From positions 1 to 35,713 of the IMG/VR virus record IMGVR_UViG_3300020190_000187: 35,713 nt of DNA; one strand, given 5' to 3'. Every line of letters begins with the position of its first letter. Within the stretch, counting starts at the first letter, position 1. A program made the position numbers and the translations under genes. The notes below the pieces were generated by a model, which was not told the origin of the DNA, ran no database searches, and worked only from the letters and a program-made list of their open reading frames with translations. This DNA comes from a virus. Of the stretch, positions 1 to 7,661 are shown piece by piece.

Positions 1-77
1 GGGGTGGACTTGGGGGAGGTGGTGGGCTTGGGGGAGGTGGTGGGCTTGGGGGTGGATTTGGGGGAGGACTTAGACTT
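1..77. repeat. 18-bp tandem repeat coding a Pro-Thr-Ser-Lys linker
   Basis: On the plus strand the unit GGGCTTGGGGGAGGTGGT is repeated exactly and then decays over the next 30 bases. Read on the minus strand it encodes SPKPTT units. The array is a low-complexity, slippage-prone stretch inside the partial minus-strand gene, and it continues past the left edge. Confidence 0.7.
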
Positions 78-524
78 GGCAGGGGGTGGTTCAACCCCAT
101 CTACTTCAGCATTGATATTGACCACAACATTTATGACGGCTCTCATGCCTAGCTCTTGGGGAATGGATAGTGCTTCAATATCAACCTTAACGCTAGCACT
201 TGAGAATGCCCCCTGTAGAGCAACCTTAACTTCGGCAGAGAACTGTCCTGTAGCCCCATAATCGGAATTATTTTTGGGTTTTTTCTTTTTTAAAGAAGAT
301 AGCTCCGATTGATAATCTTTTAGGGCTTTGGGGTGTTGTTTCTTAAATGCGGTACTGAAAGACACCTCTACTTTGGTTTTAGTGTCTTTGTAGGTGTTCT
401 CTTTTAGGTTTTCTTTTGCTTTTTCAGAAAGTGGTTGATCTTTTTTAGCTCCTGCTCGATGGGCGAGAGAAGCTATGCGATCATTCAGTTCAGCTATTTC
501 TTTAAGAATAGACAAGTAGCCCAT
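1..524 (-). CDS. Hypothetical protein with Pro/Thr/Ser/Lys-rich tail (C-terminus outside window)
   Basis: An open frame reads leftward from ATG at 524 and is still open at the window edge, so the C-terminus is missing. The start is preceded by an AAGGG-type ribosome binding site lying over the end of the preceding gene (stop at 534). The N-terminus (AELNDRIASLAHRAG, within residues 11-25) is a short amphipathic helix resembling the IARLE tags found on other proteins here. The middle is Lys-rich and then becomes a mixed domain (residues about 85-145). From about residue 148 it turns into a PPPAKSKSSPKSTPKPTTSPKPTT-like linker coded by 18-bp repeats. No family is recognised. Its position at the end of the head gene block suggests a structural or virion-associated role, which is inference. 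Confidence 0.75.
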   Translation of the reverse strand, partial: MGYLSILKEIAELNDRIASLAHRAGAKKDQPLSEKAKENLKENTYKDTKTKVEVSFSTAFKKQHPKALKDYQSELSSLKKKKPKNNSDYGATGQFSAEVKVALQGAFSSASVKVDIEALSIPQELGMRAVINVVVNINAEVDGVEPPPAKSKSSPKSTPKPTTSPKPTTSPKST

Positions 525-533
525 AATGAACCC

Positions 534-1142
534 TTACTCAGACAAGTAGCGAGCGACTATCCGATGTACGAGAGAGGCTTTTTTCAAGTCTTTATCTTGT
601 GTGGTGTCTTTGTCATTGTCGAGGTCTTTATCTTCGACTTTGAGCCTTCTTCTCATGCGGTCTTTTCTTGGCGGTTTTTTCTTGGGTTCCGTCTTGATGA
701 GAGAGGCGGCATCCCTTTCTTCCTTTTCTACCTGAGATAGAGTAGCCAATCGCACATGGGGGCAGGTGTGTGCCATCTTGCGTACATCAAAGGACAAGGG
801 GAGAAAGTCTTTCCTCAGCTTCCGTAAGACCTGTGCCAGCATCAAATAAGCCTGATTGGCACTATCCGTATCTTTGGTGTTTAGCCACAGACCCTGTAGA
901 TCACGGATAATCTGAGCCTTCCCATCAAGTAGTTTACTATATTTGAATTCTTTATCGAGTGAGATGGCTTCTTCAAAGAGGGCTTCGATAGTTAAAAAGT
1001 GTTTTGAGATGCAGTCGGGACACCTTTTACGGGCATTATTAAGGTGATCTTCTAAAAGGACAAACTGCTTACAAATTTCTCTAAGATTAAACAAAGGGTT
1101 CATTATGGGTAGTAGTCCCATAGACTTCTCATGGTTGCTCAT
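534..1142 (-). CDS. CxxC-containing conserved phage-type protein with basic C-terminal tail
   Basis: About 202 aa from ATG 1142, which has a good GAAAGGTGG binding site 7-8 nt upstream. A longer GTG start at 1175 exists but has no obvious binding site. The N-terminal half holds the pattern EDHLNNARKRCPDCISKHF, a Cys-x2-Cys-x3-His arrangement that could bind a metal, followed by an acidic helix (TIEALFEEAISLDKE). The C-terminal third is highly charged (KKKPPRKDRMRRR, then Asp/Lys repeats) and ends with KKASLVHRIVARYLSE, a short amphipathic helix resembling end-tags on other proteins in this window. The gene follows the portal gene on the same strand. Function is unknown; it is probably expressed with the head genes. 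Confidence 0.85.
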   Translation of the reverse strand: MSNHEKSMGLLPIMNPLFNLREICKQFVLLEDHLNNARKRCPDCISKHFLTIEALFEEAISLDKEFKYSKLLDGKAQIIRDLQGLWLNTKDTDSANQAYLMLAQVLRKLRKDFLPLSFDVRKMAHTCPHVRLATLSQVEKEERDAASLIKTEPKKKPPRKDRMRRRLKVEDKDLDNDKDTTQDKDLKKASLVHRIVARYLSE

Positions 1143-1171
1143 AACCGCACCACCTTTCAGTAGGTTATGAG
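1138..1171 (-). promoter_or_regulatory. Start-codon-sequestering RNA hairpin
   Basis: CTCATAACC (1138-1146) and GGTTATGAG (1163-1171) are perfect 9-bp inverted repeats with a 16-nt loop. In the minus-strand mRNA the loop carries the GAAAGGTGG binding site and the 3' arm contains the ATG at 1142-1140. If it folds, it would hide the start codon and could act as a translational switch. Confidence 0.6.
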
Positions 1172-1193
1172 ACACGACTAGATAAACGGATTA

Positions 1194-2882
1194 TTAGAAG
1201 CGACCCCCATCTTCATCGGCGGGAGGGTTGTATTTCAGACCCAAGTTTCGGGCAATACGCTCAATAGCATCAGAGTTCTCTGCTATCTTAGAGCCAGCAT
1301 CTCCATAAATCCCTCTCAGCACCTCATTGAACTGAGAGTCGTTCAAGGTGAACATATCTCTCTCAAGTTTGGCTTTGGTGGTTTGGGGATCAATATTTAG
1401 CAGCTCTAGGATAACATCTATATCAAGAGAACCCTTTTGATATAGATTGAACAGGGCATCGAAGGTGTCCTGATTGTCTCGTAATCCGAGGCGTGTAAAA
1501 CTCAAAGAGGGATGGATAACGACTTCTTCACCGCTATCATCTTCTTCAATGAACCCCATACGCTTGCACATGGGTTTGAGGATATTCTCCTCCACCATCT
1601 CTTGGAGCACCTCACGCATGAGCATATAGCGTGTGTTAATCACCTCAAGATTGATTCTGTCGCCTGAGTAGCTAGACTCGCCCGACAAGAGAGACTCTGT
1701 AACGCCCAAACCTGCGTACATCTGTCTATCCGTCATATCGTATTCCCCCGACAAGTCCAACAAACGAGAATCAGCACCCATTTCTTCCCAACTCACCTGA
1801 AAGTTAGCGATGATTGAGTAGTCAGGGTCTTGTAGAGCCAAATCCACTTGATCTCTTAGGGCTTCCACATCTGCTGCATCCATATCTTCTGCGTAGACCA
1901 AACGGATAGGTGTCATATGGCGAGAAGCGATAGATGTTTGTGCTTGTCTCAACTTATCGCGATACACCAAGATACGGAGACAGCGTTCAAGGATAGAGTG
2001 ACCTCTTGGCTCATACTGAGACTTCTTTCGAGCCATGAAATAAACAAAGCTGCCCGCATCAGGATCAGTATTTAGAGGAATGTTCCGACCATCTCGGATA
2101 GCTTCCACTACATCTGAGGGCATTGATTCCACTACCCTCATAGCTGAGGGGTCTTGCATGGTAGCTCGCTCCACTACAGCTTTTGTCTTGGAGTCGGGAA
2201 TAAGCTCCACTATCTTTTCCGTGGTGAAAGGAAAAGACTCCATGTGTACCTGTTCGGGAGGAAGAACACGGATACTTGTCCAACCCCTGTAGTTCTTCTT
2301 TAACCAAGCGTAGGCTCTCTCAAGTGAATCGGATAGTTCCTCCCACTTTTCCACCGCTTCCCCTTCAGGGGTTAACACATTCAACTTTTTATGTGTCACG
2401 CTTTTGGGCATATCGGGATTGTTATCTTCGCAGAAAACAAAGACCTCGCCTAATAGGTTGTACTCATGAAGTATCTCTATGAGCCTGTGCAGTAGACCCA
2501 CTCTCTTTGCCCACTTCTCACAAAACCTGAGGGATTCGTAAGCCATCTCCCTATTCTTCGCCTTGGGAAGACCTAAACGGATTTTGGATAGTGGCAACTC
2601 GGTGTGTAAGTCTACAGCCTGTCCGACAAACGGATCGGTTCGATAAAAGAACCTAAAGTAGTTCCGTTGTTCGTCCTGAGACTGAGGAAGCTCTAAGAAA
2701 TCTGTGGATAACTCAGGCGAGTAGAAGTTCCCGCCTCCGCCCATCATGGAGCCACCCGTTGTCATAGCTACCTTTACACGGGATTTCATCTCCGTTGGAG
2801 ACAACTTCCTTGTACTAGCCTTTGACTTGGGTTTTATTTCGGCTACAGGCGTGCCAAGAACACCATCATCATCTTCGCTCAT
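1194..2882 (-). CDS. Portal protein
   Basis: 562 aa; start at 2882 with AAGGAG spaced 6 nt. The portal forms the dodecameric ring at the capsid vertex through which DNA enters and to which the neck attaches. Recognisable portal-like segments are the disordered acidic/Gly-rich N-terminus (MMGGGGN), YRTDPFVGQAVDLHTELPLSKIRL near residue 80, and the LLHRLIEILHEYNLLGEVFVF segment near residue 130. A long central part follows with RILVYRDKLRQAQTSIASRHM, then a helical region with LLSGESSYSGDRINLEVINTRY that resembles portal stem/crown regions. It lies two genes downstream of TerL in the same operon, the usual packaging-gene order. The assignment rests on pattern and context, not a search. Confidence 0.82.
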   Translation of the reverse strand: MSEDDDGVLGTPVAEIKPKSKASTRKLSPTEMKSRVKVAMTTGGSMMGGGGNFYSPELSTDFLELPQSQDEQRNYFRFFYRTDPFVGQAVDLHTELPLSKIRLGLPKAKNREMAYESLRFCEKWAKRVGLLHRLIEILHEYNLLGEVFVFCEDNNPDMPKSVTHKKLNVLTPEGEAVEKWEELSDSLERAYAWLKKNYRGWTSIRVLPPEQVHMESFPFTTEKIVELIPDSKTKAVVERATMQDPSAMRVVESMPSDVVEAIRDGRNIPLNTDPDAGSFVYFMARKKSQYEPRGHSILERCLRILVYRDKLRQAQTSIASRHMTPIRLVYAEDMDAADVEALRDQVDLALQDPDYSIIANFQVSWEEMGADSRLLDLSGEYDMTDRQMYAGLGVTESLLSGESSYSGDRINLEVINTRYMLMREVLQEMVEENILKPMCKRMGFIEEDDSGEEVVIHPSLSFTRLGLRDNQDTFDALFNLYQKGSLDIDVILELLNIDPQTTKAKLERDMFTLNDSQFNEVLRGIYGDAGSKIAENSDAIERIARNLGLKYNPPADEDGGRF

Positions 2883-3117
2883 GTTGCTCCTTCTTGTGTT
2901 TCATCACAGCCGAAATGACCACCTTAAGCAGCTTATTATGGTCAGGGTTCCCGCCAAAAAACTCTACCCACCGACCGCCCTTATTCATGTAGATCGTGGA
3001 TATTTCGTCTAATAGACTATCACTAGGATGCTTTTGCCCATGACTTAACTCAAGTATCCTAGCAATCACCCTGTGATCCGCTTGCTTACGACTTTTAGGA
3101 TAAATAGGTTCACTCAT
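2869..3117 (-). CDS. Small hypothetical protein between TerL and portal
   Basis: 82 aa from ATG 3117 (MSEPIYP); an ATG at 3126 also exists but lies only 1-2 nt from the AAGGAG site, so 3117 fits better. The gene overlaps the portal start by 14 nt, implying coupled translation. The sequence is mostly helical and basic (QADHRVIARILELSHGQKHP, and KLLKVVISAVMKHKKEQHERR at the end), with no recognised domain. TTATCC (3119-3124) and GGATAA (3139-3144) could pair in the mRNA with the binding site in the loop. A small head or packaging accessory role is a guess from position. Confidence 0.8.
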   Translation of the reverse strand: MSEPIYPKSRKQADHRVIARILELSHGQKHPSDSLLDEISTIYMNKGGRWVEFFGGNPDHNKLLKVVISAVMKHKKEQHERR

Positions 3118-3165
3118 TTTATCCATTCTCCTTGGTTAGGATAAGAGAGTGTGCCTATAGACGGA

Positions 3166-6100
3166 TTATGAGCTGCCCCCAAAGCGTTTGTTTATTGCGT
3201 CTCTTAGGGTTGGTCGAGTAGGTCTTGGTGCAATACGCCGTTCATCACTCCCACCCTTAAAATAAGAACCCTGAGCCAAGACCTTAGAACCTGCCATCAA
3301 AGGATGTCTAGACGATCCGCCAGATAAAGCAAAATGCTTTTGTGTGCCTATATGATTAGACGCTACCCATATCATACGCACTAAGGCATCCGACATATCG
3401 TCATGTTTACCTGCTACCTGTGGTGCCTCAACGGAAATGATGTTTTTAGAGTGTACCGTAGCCTGTAATTCTAGTAGTTCCAACAAATAAGGTTCATGCC
3501 CATTTATATCAGGGTCAGGCTTATTATAAAGCCTTAGGCGTTTATCCCACATCATATCCTTAAAGTTTTGAAACATTTGAGAAGTGAGTTGCTTGGTCAT
3601 GTTCACCGAGACCATTTGCTTCAAGCCTCGCTTCTCTAGAGCCTGTTGAAGGGGTATCCCTACCCATTGGTCAAAGATAGCCTCTGAAATGTAAAACCTC
3701 TTGCTCCACCCATGTATCCAATCTGCCACCTCATCAAAGTCCAGCCGTTCTTTATCCTTAAACTTACCCTCCCCTGCTTTTATTTGATCCACCAAATCTA
3801 AGATGATCTTGTCTCCCTCTAAATGACCAATCGCTATTGCACTTGCGTCTCCCACCAAACCCAAGTCTATGCCCATGTAGTGTGGCTTCCTCGCAGGGGC
3901 TGATGTGACAGGTCTTAGCTTAGGATCGACACACTCATACAAGTCTTCCTCTTTCTCCAACCAACCTCGCGTTCTATCCGTAAACTCACCTCCATACTCA
4001 GTAAAGAATACGGTAGGGTTTTTCAGATAGTGTTTTTCAAACTCGCTAGCGGGAACCGTGGGATTAACTTCCCATGTTGGTGCCTGTACAGCTAAGATGT
4101 TATCCGATGCAGCACCTCCCTGCATACCTATTTGAAAGAGATTGTAGAAAAGACCCTGTTTGCCTAAGGGTGAAGAAATAAGGATAACCCGACCTTCCAC
4201 TTCCCCAATTGGTTTGGTGGGATTTATGGGGTCTTTTGGAGAATAAGCGGATGTTGAAGGAACAACTGCGTTGTAAACTTCTTCTGCCCCTGATTGCCCT
4301 TTATCCGTAAAGTGTGCCACCTCGTCCAAGATTACACAGATGTTACCTGCACCACGGAGCCCCTTAGCTACGCATGATCTAAAAGTCACTTTAAGTGTGG
4401 CTTTAGCCGATGGGTCATCTAGGTATCTTCCGTACTTATCCACATCCGCAGGTGTTTGGAAACGGGCATAACTTAAGGTGTTATTTGCCGTATAGGGGCC
4501 GAAGAAAGAACAATTGCGATAGTGTCCCGATACCTCCTGATACAATAAACCCGCCTGATCCTTATCCGTGGCTACGGAAATAATCTGTATGTTATTCGAG
4601 GCAGGTAGCCCATAGTATTTCTGAGGGTCGCCTTTTTTGATGAGCTTGTATGTTTCATAAGCTGCAATACAAGCTGAGATGGTCGTATTGTGGTTTGTAA
4701 AACCATTTCCGATAAACATCGAACCTTCAGGAACATTTAGGTCATATACCTCACATTCACCCTCTGTAACGGATTGAACAGGATCAAAAAAGTAATCTAA
4801 ATCCAAAAGGCTGTTGATCTTGGCTCGCACATAGCTCGGAGTATCCTTTTCCTCTAGTATCCGACCTAGCTCTAATTGGCTGACCTTTTTATTCCCATTA
4901 CAAAAAATCTTCCTTATTGAAAGATGCTGTTTTAGAAAGGGGAGCAAATAAGGAACTCCGTCTATGGGATGTGGTGACCGATAAGACAGATTCTCAAATT
5001 GTTTATCCATCATGGATTTTTTACGCTGAGTTAGGAATCCTATCTCGTTCTTGAACTTGAGCTTAGAGGCTGTTCCCTTTACTCTAACAACCCACTCAGT
5101 CTCTCTAGATACTGATGTGTTGGTCACTATCCCAAAATTTAAGAGCAATGCTTGTACATCATACGCTAGTTGCTTTGAGCTAGTGGAAAAGCATACGCTG
5201 TTCCCTGTGGCAGAACCATCAGTTTCAAAAAGACCCCTCAGATATGCCGCGACTACGCTCTTTGGAGAACGCATAATAGTAAATGGAACCCTCTTATCAT
5301 AGGGGGTCGCTTTAATACTCCACCCTATTTTATCCATGAAAGAGCGGATCACCTTCCCATAAACATAGACATCACCTACATCTATGCCTCTCTTGTCCAC
5401 AACATAAGATGCTTTTCCGAAAATAGCTTTCGCTTTATCCAAAAAGATATCTTTAAACTCAGGGTCAGCGGTAGTTACTCTTAGGGCTCTCTTGTTTGTC
5501 CAATTCCCATCCCCTGAAACTACCCCAAGTAGCTCGCCCCACTCCTCGGTTAAGAAGTCGGGCATCCCCACAAAAGGGGAACTTTGGTAGGGTCTAAGGT
5601 CTACATACTCTTTCGCCCACAAGTTACTGCTTCGGTTAATACAAGCCAAGTCCCCCGCTTTGACATCCCCTAAGTACTTCCAAACAACTTCACAATCAGG
5701 TGTAAGAACTTTGATCCTGTGGTTATCCGTCCCTTCGATGAAGTATCCGCTTTCTGTCATAACGGCTTTGGTGGGTTTAACTCCACCTTTGTAAAAGAAG
5801 GCTGTTCTCCGAACATCTCCCCTCTCTTGTGCCACCCGTACAGATAATGGCTGATACTCCAGCCCATTATCCGTGATGTCCCCAAGAGAAGATATGGGGA
5901 CGATACCCATATCTGTGGGGATGAGGGTATCTCCCCTAACGCATTTGCCTGATCTACGCCCAATGGATAAGATCATTTCTCGTCTTTGTTTGCCAGGGAT
6001 CACTTCACCGATATTGCATCGTCCCTCTTCAAATAGGATTTTCAGATATTCTTTTTCCGTCACATGGCGAGCATTTTGCCTTCTCCAATCCGTGATCGTA

Positions 6101-6279
6101 AACCTCTCCGTATCATCTAGCTCAAGCCCATAGTGAGCCTTTAGGATAACCTTCTGAACAGGGAACAGGGTCATTTTCAGACCCCAAGGAGCTTCTACAA
6201 ACTCAATGATATCTGCGTTGTGTTCTGATTGCTTCCCTGCTTTTGCACTTGCCGCTATAGCGACCGAGGATAAACTCAT
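3166..6279 (-). CDS. Terminase large subunit (TerL) precursor with intein
   Basis: 1037 aa precursor; removing a 419-aa intein leaves a 618-aa terminase. TerL is the ATP-driven motor that packages DNA through the portal and cuts it with an RNase H-fold nuclease. The ATPase Walker A is GRRSGK-TT, split after the Lys by the intein (Lys112/Cys113). Walker B is VILDEVAHF near residue 646. The nuclease domain begins with YMGIDLGLVGDAS near residue 800 and ends with KHDDMSDALVRM near 958, supplying the expected acidic residues. The start overlaps the upstream gene as ATGA (6276-6279). Both exteins are intact and in frame, so splicing should restore a functional enzyme. An active motor requires splicing, because the P-loop is interrupted. 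Confidence 0.97.
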   Translation of the reverse strand: MSLSSVAIAASAKAGKQSEHNADIIEFVEAPWGLKMTLFPVQKVILKAHYGLELDDTERFTITDWRRQNARHVTEKEYLKILFEEGRCNIGEVIPGKQRREMILSIGRRSGKCVRGDTLIPTDMGIVPISSLGDITDNGLEYQPLSVRVAQERGDVRRTAFFYKGGVKPTKAVMTESGYFIEGTDNHRIKVLTPDCEVVWKYLGDVKAGDLACINRSSNLWAKEYVDLRPYQSSPFVGMPDFLTEEWGELLGVVSGDGNWTNKRALRVTTADPEFKDIFLDKAKAIFGKASYVVDKRGIDVGDVYVYGKVIRSFMDKIGWSIKATPYDKRVPFTIMRSPKSVVAAYLRGLFETDGSATGNSVCFSTSSKQLAYDVQALLLNFGIVTNTSVSRETEWVVRVKGTASKLKFKNEIGFLTQRKKSMMDKQFENLSYRSPHPIDGVPYLLPFLKQHLSIRKIFCNGNKKVSQLELGRILEEKDTPSYVRAKINSLLDLDYFFDPVQSVTEGECEVYDLNVPEGSMFIGNGFTNHNTTISACIAAYETYKLIKKGDPQKYYGLPASNNIQIISVATDKDQAGLLYQEVSGHYRNCSFFGPYTANNTLSYARFQTPADVDKYGRYLDDPSAKATLKVTFRSCVAKGLRGAGNICVILDEVAHFTDKGQSGAEEVYNAVVPSTSAYSPKDPINPTKPIGEVEGRVILISSPLGKQGLFYNLFQIGMQGGAASDNILAVQAPTWEVNPTVPASEFEKHYLKNPTVFFTEYGGEFTDRTRGWLEKEEDLYECVDPKLRPVTSAPARKPHYMGIDLGLVGDASAIAIGHLEGDKIILDLVDQIKAGEGKFKDKERLDFDEVADWIHGWSKRFYISEAIFDQWVGIPLQQALEKRGLKQMVSVNMTKQLTSQMFQNFKDMMWDKRLRLYNKPDPDINGHEPYLLELLELQATVHSKNIISVEAPQVAGKHDDMSDALVRMIWVASNHIGTQKHFALSGGSSRHPLMAGSKVLAQGSYFKGGSDERRIAPRPTRPTLRDAINKRFGGSS
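4687..5943 (-). mobile_element. Intein with LAGLIDADG homing endonuclease, inserted in the TerL P-loop
   Basis: The element covers precursor residues 113-531 (419 aa). It starts with Cys (CVRGDTLIPTDMG, block A) and has a block B pattern ending GTDNHRIKV. Two LAGLIDADG-type helices follow (WGELLGVVSGDGNW and AAYLRGLFETDGSA). It ends with VYDLNVPEGSMFIGNGFTNHN-type block F/G residues, terminating in His-Asn followed by Thr as the first C-extein residue. All residues needed for class 1 splicing (Cys1, block-B His, terminal HN, Thr+1) are visible. The homing site would be the conserved ATP-binding codons of terL. The endonuclease looks full length with both Gly-Asp-Gly and Thr-Asp-Gly motifs, so it may still be mobile. 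Confidence 0.95.
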
Positions 6280-6968
6280 TTCTCGTCTTCCATCGCCTTC
6301 TTAGCATCCGCTATCCATTCCTGCTCATCAACCAACTTTCCAAATGTTGCGAAGATGCTTTCCGCAAGTTCAGGGCGACAACCTGATTCATCACACGCCC
6401 TTCTGAAGGTCTCTGCTATGTGTCCAAATAGCTTCCTAAATGCCTTGGACTCTAGGTCGATGGATTTAGAAGATAAAAGTTCTCTCTTTTTTATCCATGT
6501 GTCACCCACAGCCCTTAACGCATTCACCCTTCTCAGAGAAATCTGAGAAGTAGGTTCGCCCTTTCTCTCGGCTTCTTCTCTCTCAAAAGCAAGACTTGCC
6601 GCCTCTTCGGATAATCCCTCAATCACTCTCGTCAATACATCTGAAGATTCAGGATTCTGTCTCACCTGACCATAAACGATATCAGTATCCAATTTGGAAA
6701 ACTTGCGTTGATTGAGATTATTAATTGCCGCCTGAGGCGTATGGTACATCGGTGGCTGAGAAGCTGTCTGAGGAACAGGGGCAGATGGATTAGAAGCAGG
6801 AGAGCCACGACCAGGATTGCTGTACATGACAAATGGCTCACCCGTTTTGGGATTTAGAGATATTGTATCCGTAGGCAAGACCTCCGCTGGCTTACGCCAT
6901 ATGGTTTTCCCCAACTCATCCTCTACCTTAACCCTAGAGGCACCTACAGGAATTGGGATACTTGTCAT
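6276..6968 (-). CDS. Hypothetical protein directly upstream of TerL; possible small terminase subunit
   Basis: 230 aa; start at 6968 with AGGAG 9 nt upstream. Residues 1-100 are Pro/Ser-rich and probably disordered (NPGRGSPASNPSAPVPQTA). The C-terminal 120 residues are predicted helical, with SEEAASLAFEREEAERKGE, SLRRVNALRAVGDTWIKKREL and a final acidic helix. The stop overlaps the TerL start in an ATGA, so the two are translationally coupled. A small terminase subunit is usually encoded just before TerL and is helical, which makes that role plausible, but no helix-turn-helix is clear to me. The identity is therefore inferred from position only. Confidence 0.82.
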   Translation of the reverse strand: MTSIPIPVGASRVKVEDELGKTIWRKPAEVLPTDTISLNPKTGEPFVMYSNPGRGSPASNPSAPVPQTASQPPMYHTPQAAINNLNQRKFSKLDTDIVYGQVRQNPESSDVLTRVIEGLSEEAASLAFEREEAERKGEPTSQISLRRVNALRAVGDTWIKKRELLSSKSIDLESKAFRKLFGHIAETFRRACDESGCRPELAESIFATFGKLVDEQEWIADAKKAMEDEK

Positions 6969-6983
6969 GGATATGTGCTCCTA

Positions 6984-7649
6984 TCAGCTAGAAATCATAG
7001 GGGAAGTGTTTTTTGGACTGATTACGAGTGCTACAGCACCTGTATTAGTAGCTGTAGCGGGATCGTAAAGAACATTACCATCTAAGTCTTGGATAATAAA
7101 AGGAGGGTTCCCCGCTAGTAAGTCCCAACTAAAGGATAAAACTTTAACGAAGATGGAATCCGTTGTCCCTAAGGCTGTGCAGATGACCTCGTTTAAGTTA
7201 AGAGGGTCCACAGAGGCTTTTAACCCCATGCCAGACTCATTAAGTACAAGGGCTAGTTCTGAAGCTACATCGTTTACATTTCCCGCACCCCCACCAATCA
7301 AGCGAGCTAAATGATTTCCCACTTGGAGGGCAGGAACTCGATCCTGATCAAACATCCCCGCAGCTTGAACTTGTATCTCGTCATAATCATATTTAGTCGC
7401 TCCACCTAAATTCACATTCCCGAAGTCCACGGACGAAACCACTATCCTAATTCCCGTTTGATTAGGTGTGGCGATGCCCAACACGGCATTACCCAAGTGT
7501 GTGGTGATGACTTGCGTCTCAAATGCCTGTCGGATAGGTATGGGGTTTCCCGCTTCACCTTTAGAAGGATCAGAAGGTCTAAGGTTATGACCAACCAACA
7601 TCTTGAAGCGAGGGGATGTAGCCATGCGGTTTACATATGAGGGAAGCAT
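6984..7649 (-). CDS. Hypothetical structural-type protein
   Basis: 221 aa; ATG 7649 has AAGGAG with 8-nt spacing, and TCTA/TAGA flank the binding site as a small inverted repeat. The composition is beta-rich with many Gly, Val, Asn and Asp residues (VLGIATPNQTGIRIVVSSVDFGNVNL; LLAGNPPFIIQDLDGNVLYDP), typical of virion beta-sandwich proteins. It contains no Cys-rich or catalytic motif. It sits between the 976-aa repeat protein and the pre-terminase gene with gaps of about 15 nt, so it is clearly in the head operon. It could be a head-decoration or connector protein, but this cannot be told from sequence alone. Confidence 0.82.
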   Translation of the reverse strand: MLPSYVNRMATSPRFKMLVGHNLRPSDPSKGEAGNPIPIRQAFETQVITTHLGNAVLGIATPNQTGIRIVVSSVDFGNVNLGGATKYDYDEIQVQAAGMFDQDRVPALQVGNHLARLIGGGAGNVNDVASELALVLNESGMGLKASVDPLNLNEVICTALGTTDSIFVKVLSFSWDLLAGNPPFIIQDLDGNVLYDPATATNTGAVALVISPKNTSPMISS

Positions 7650-7661
7650 ATCTAGGACTCC

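Noticed and set aside
4-261. Plus-strand frame coding a Gly/Leu/Val/Asp repeat
   Set aside because: It is the complement of the minus-strand Pro/Thr/Ser linker gene, which has a start, a binding site and consistent operon position; the plus frame has neither leader nor domain.
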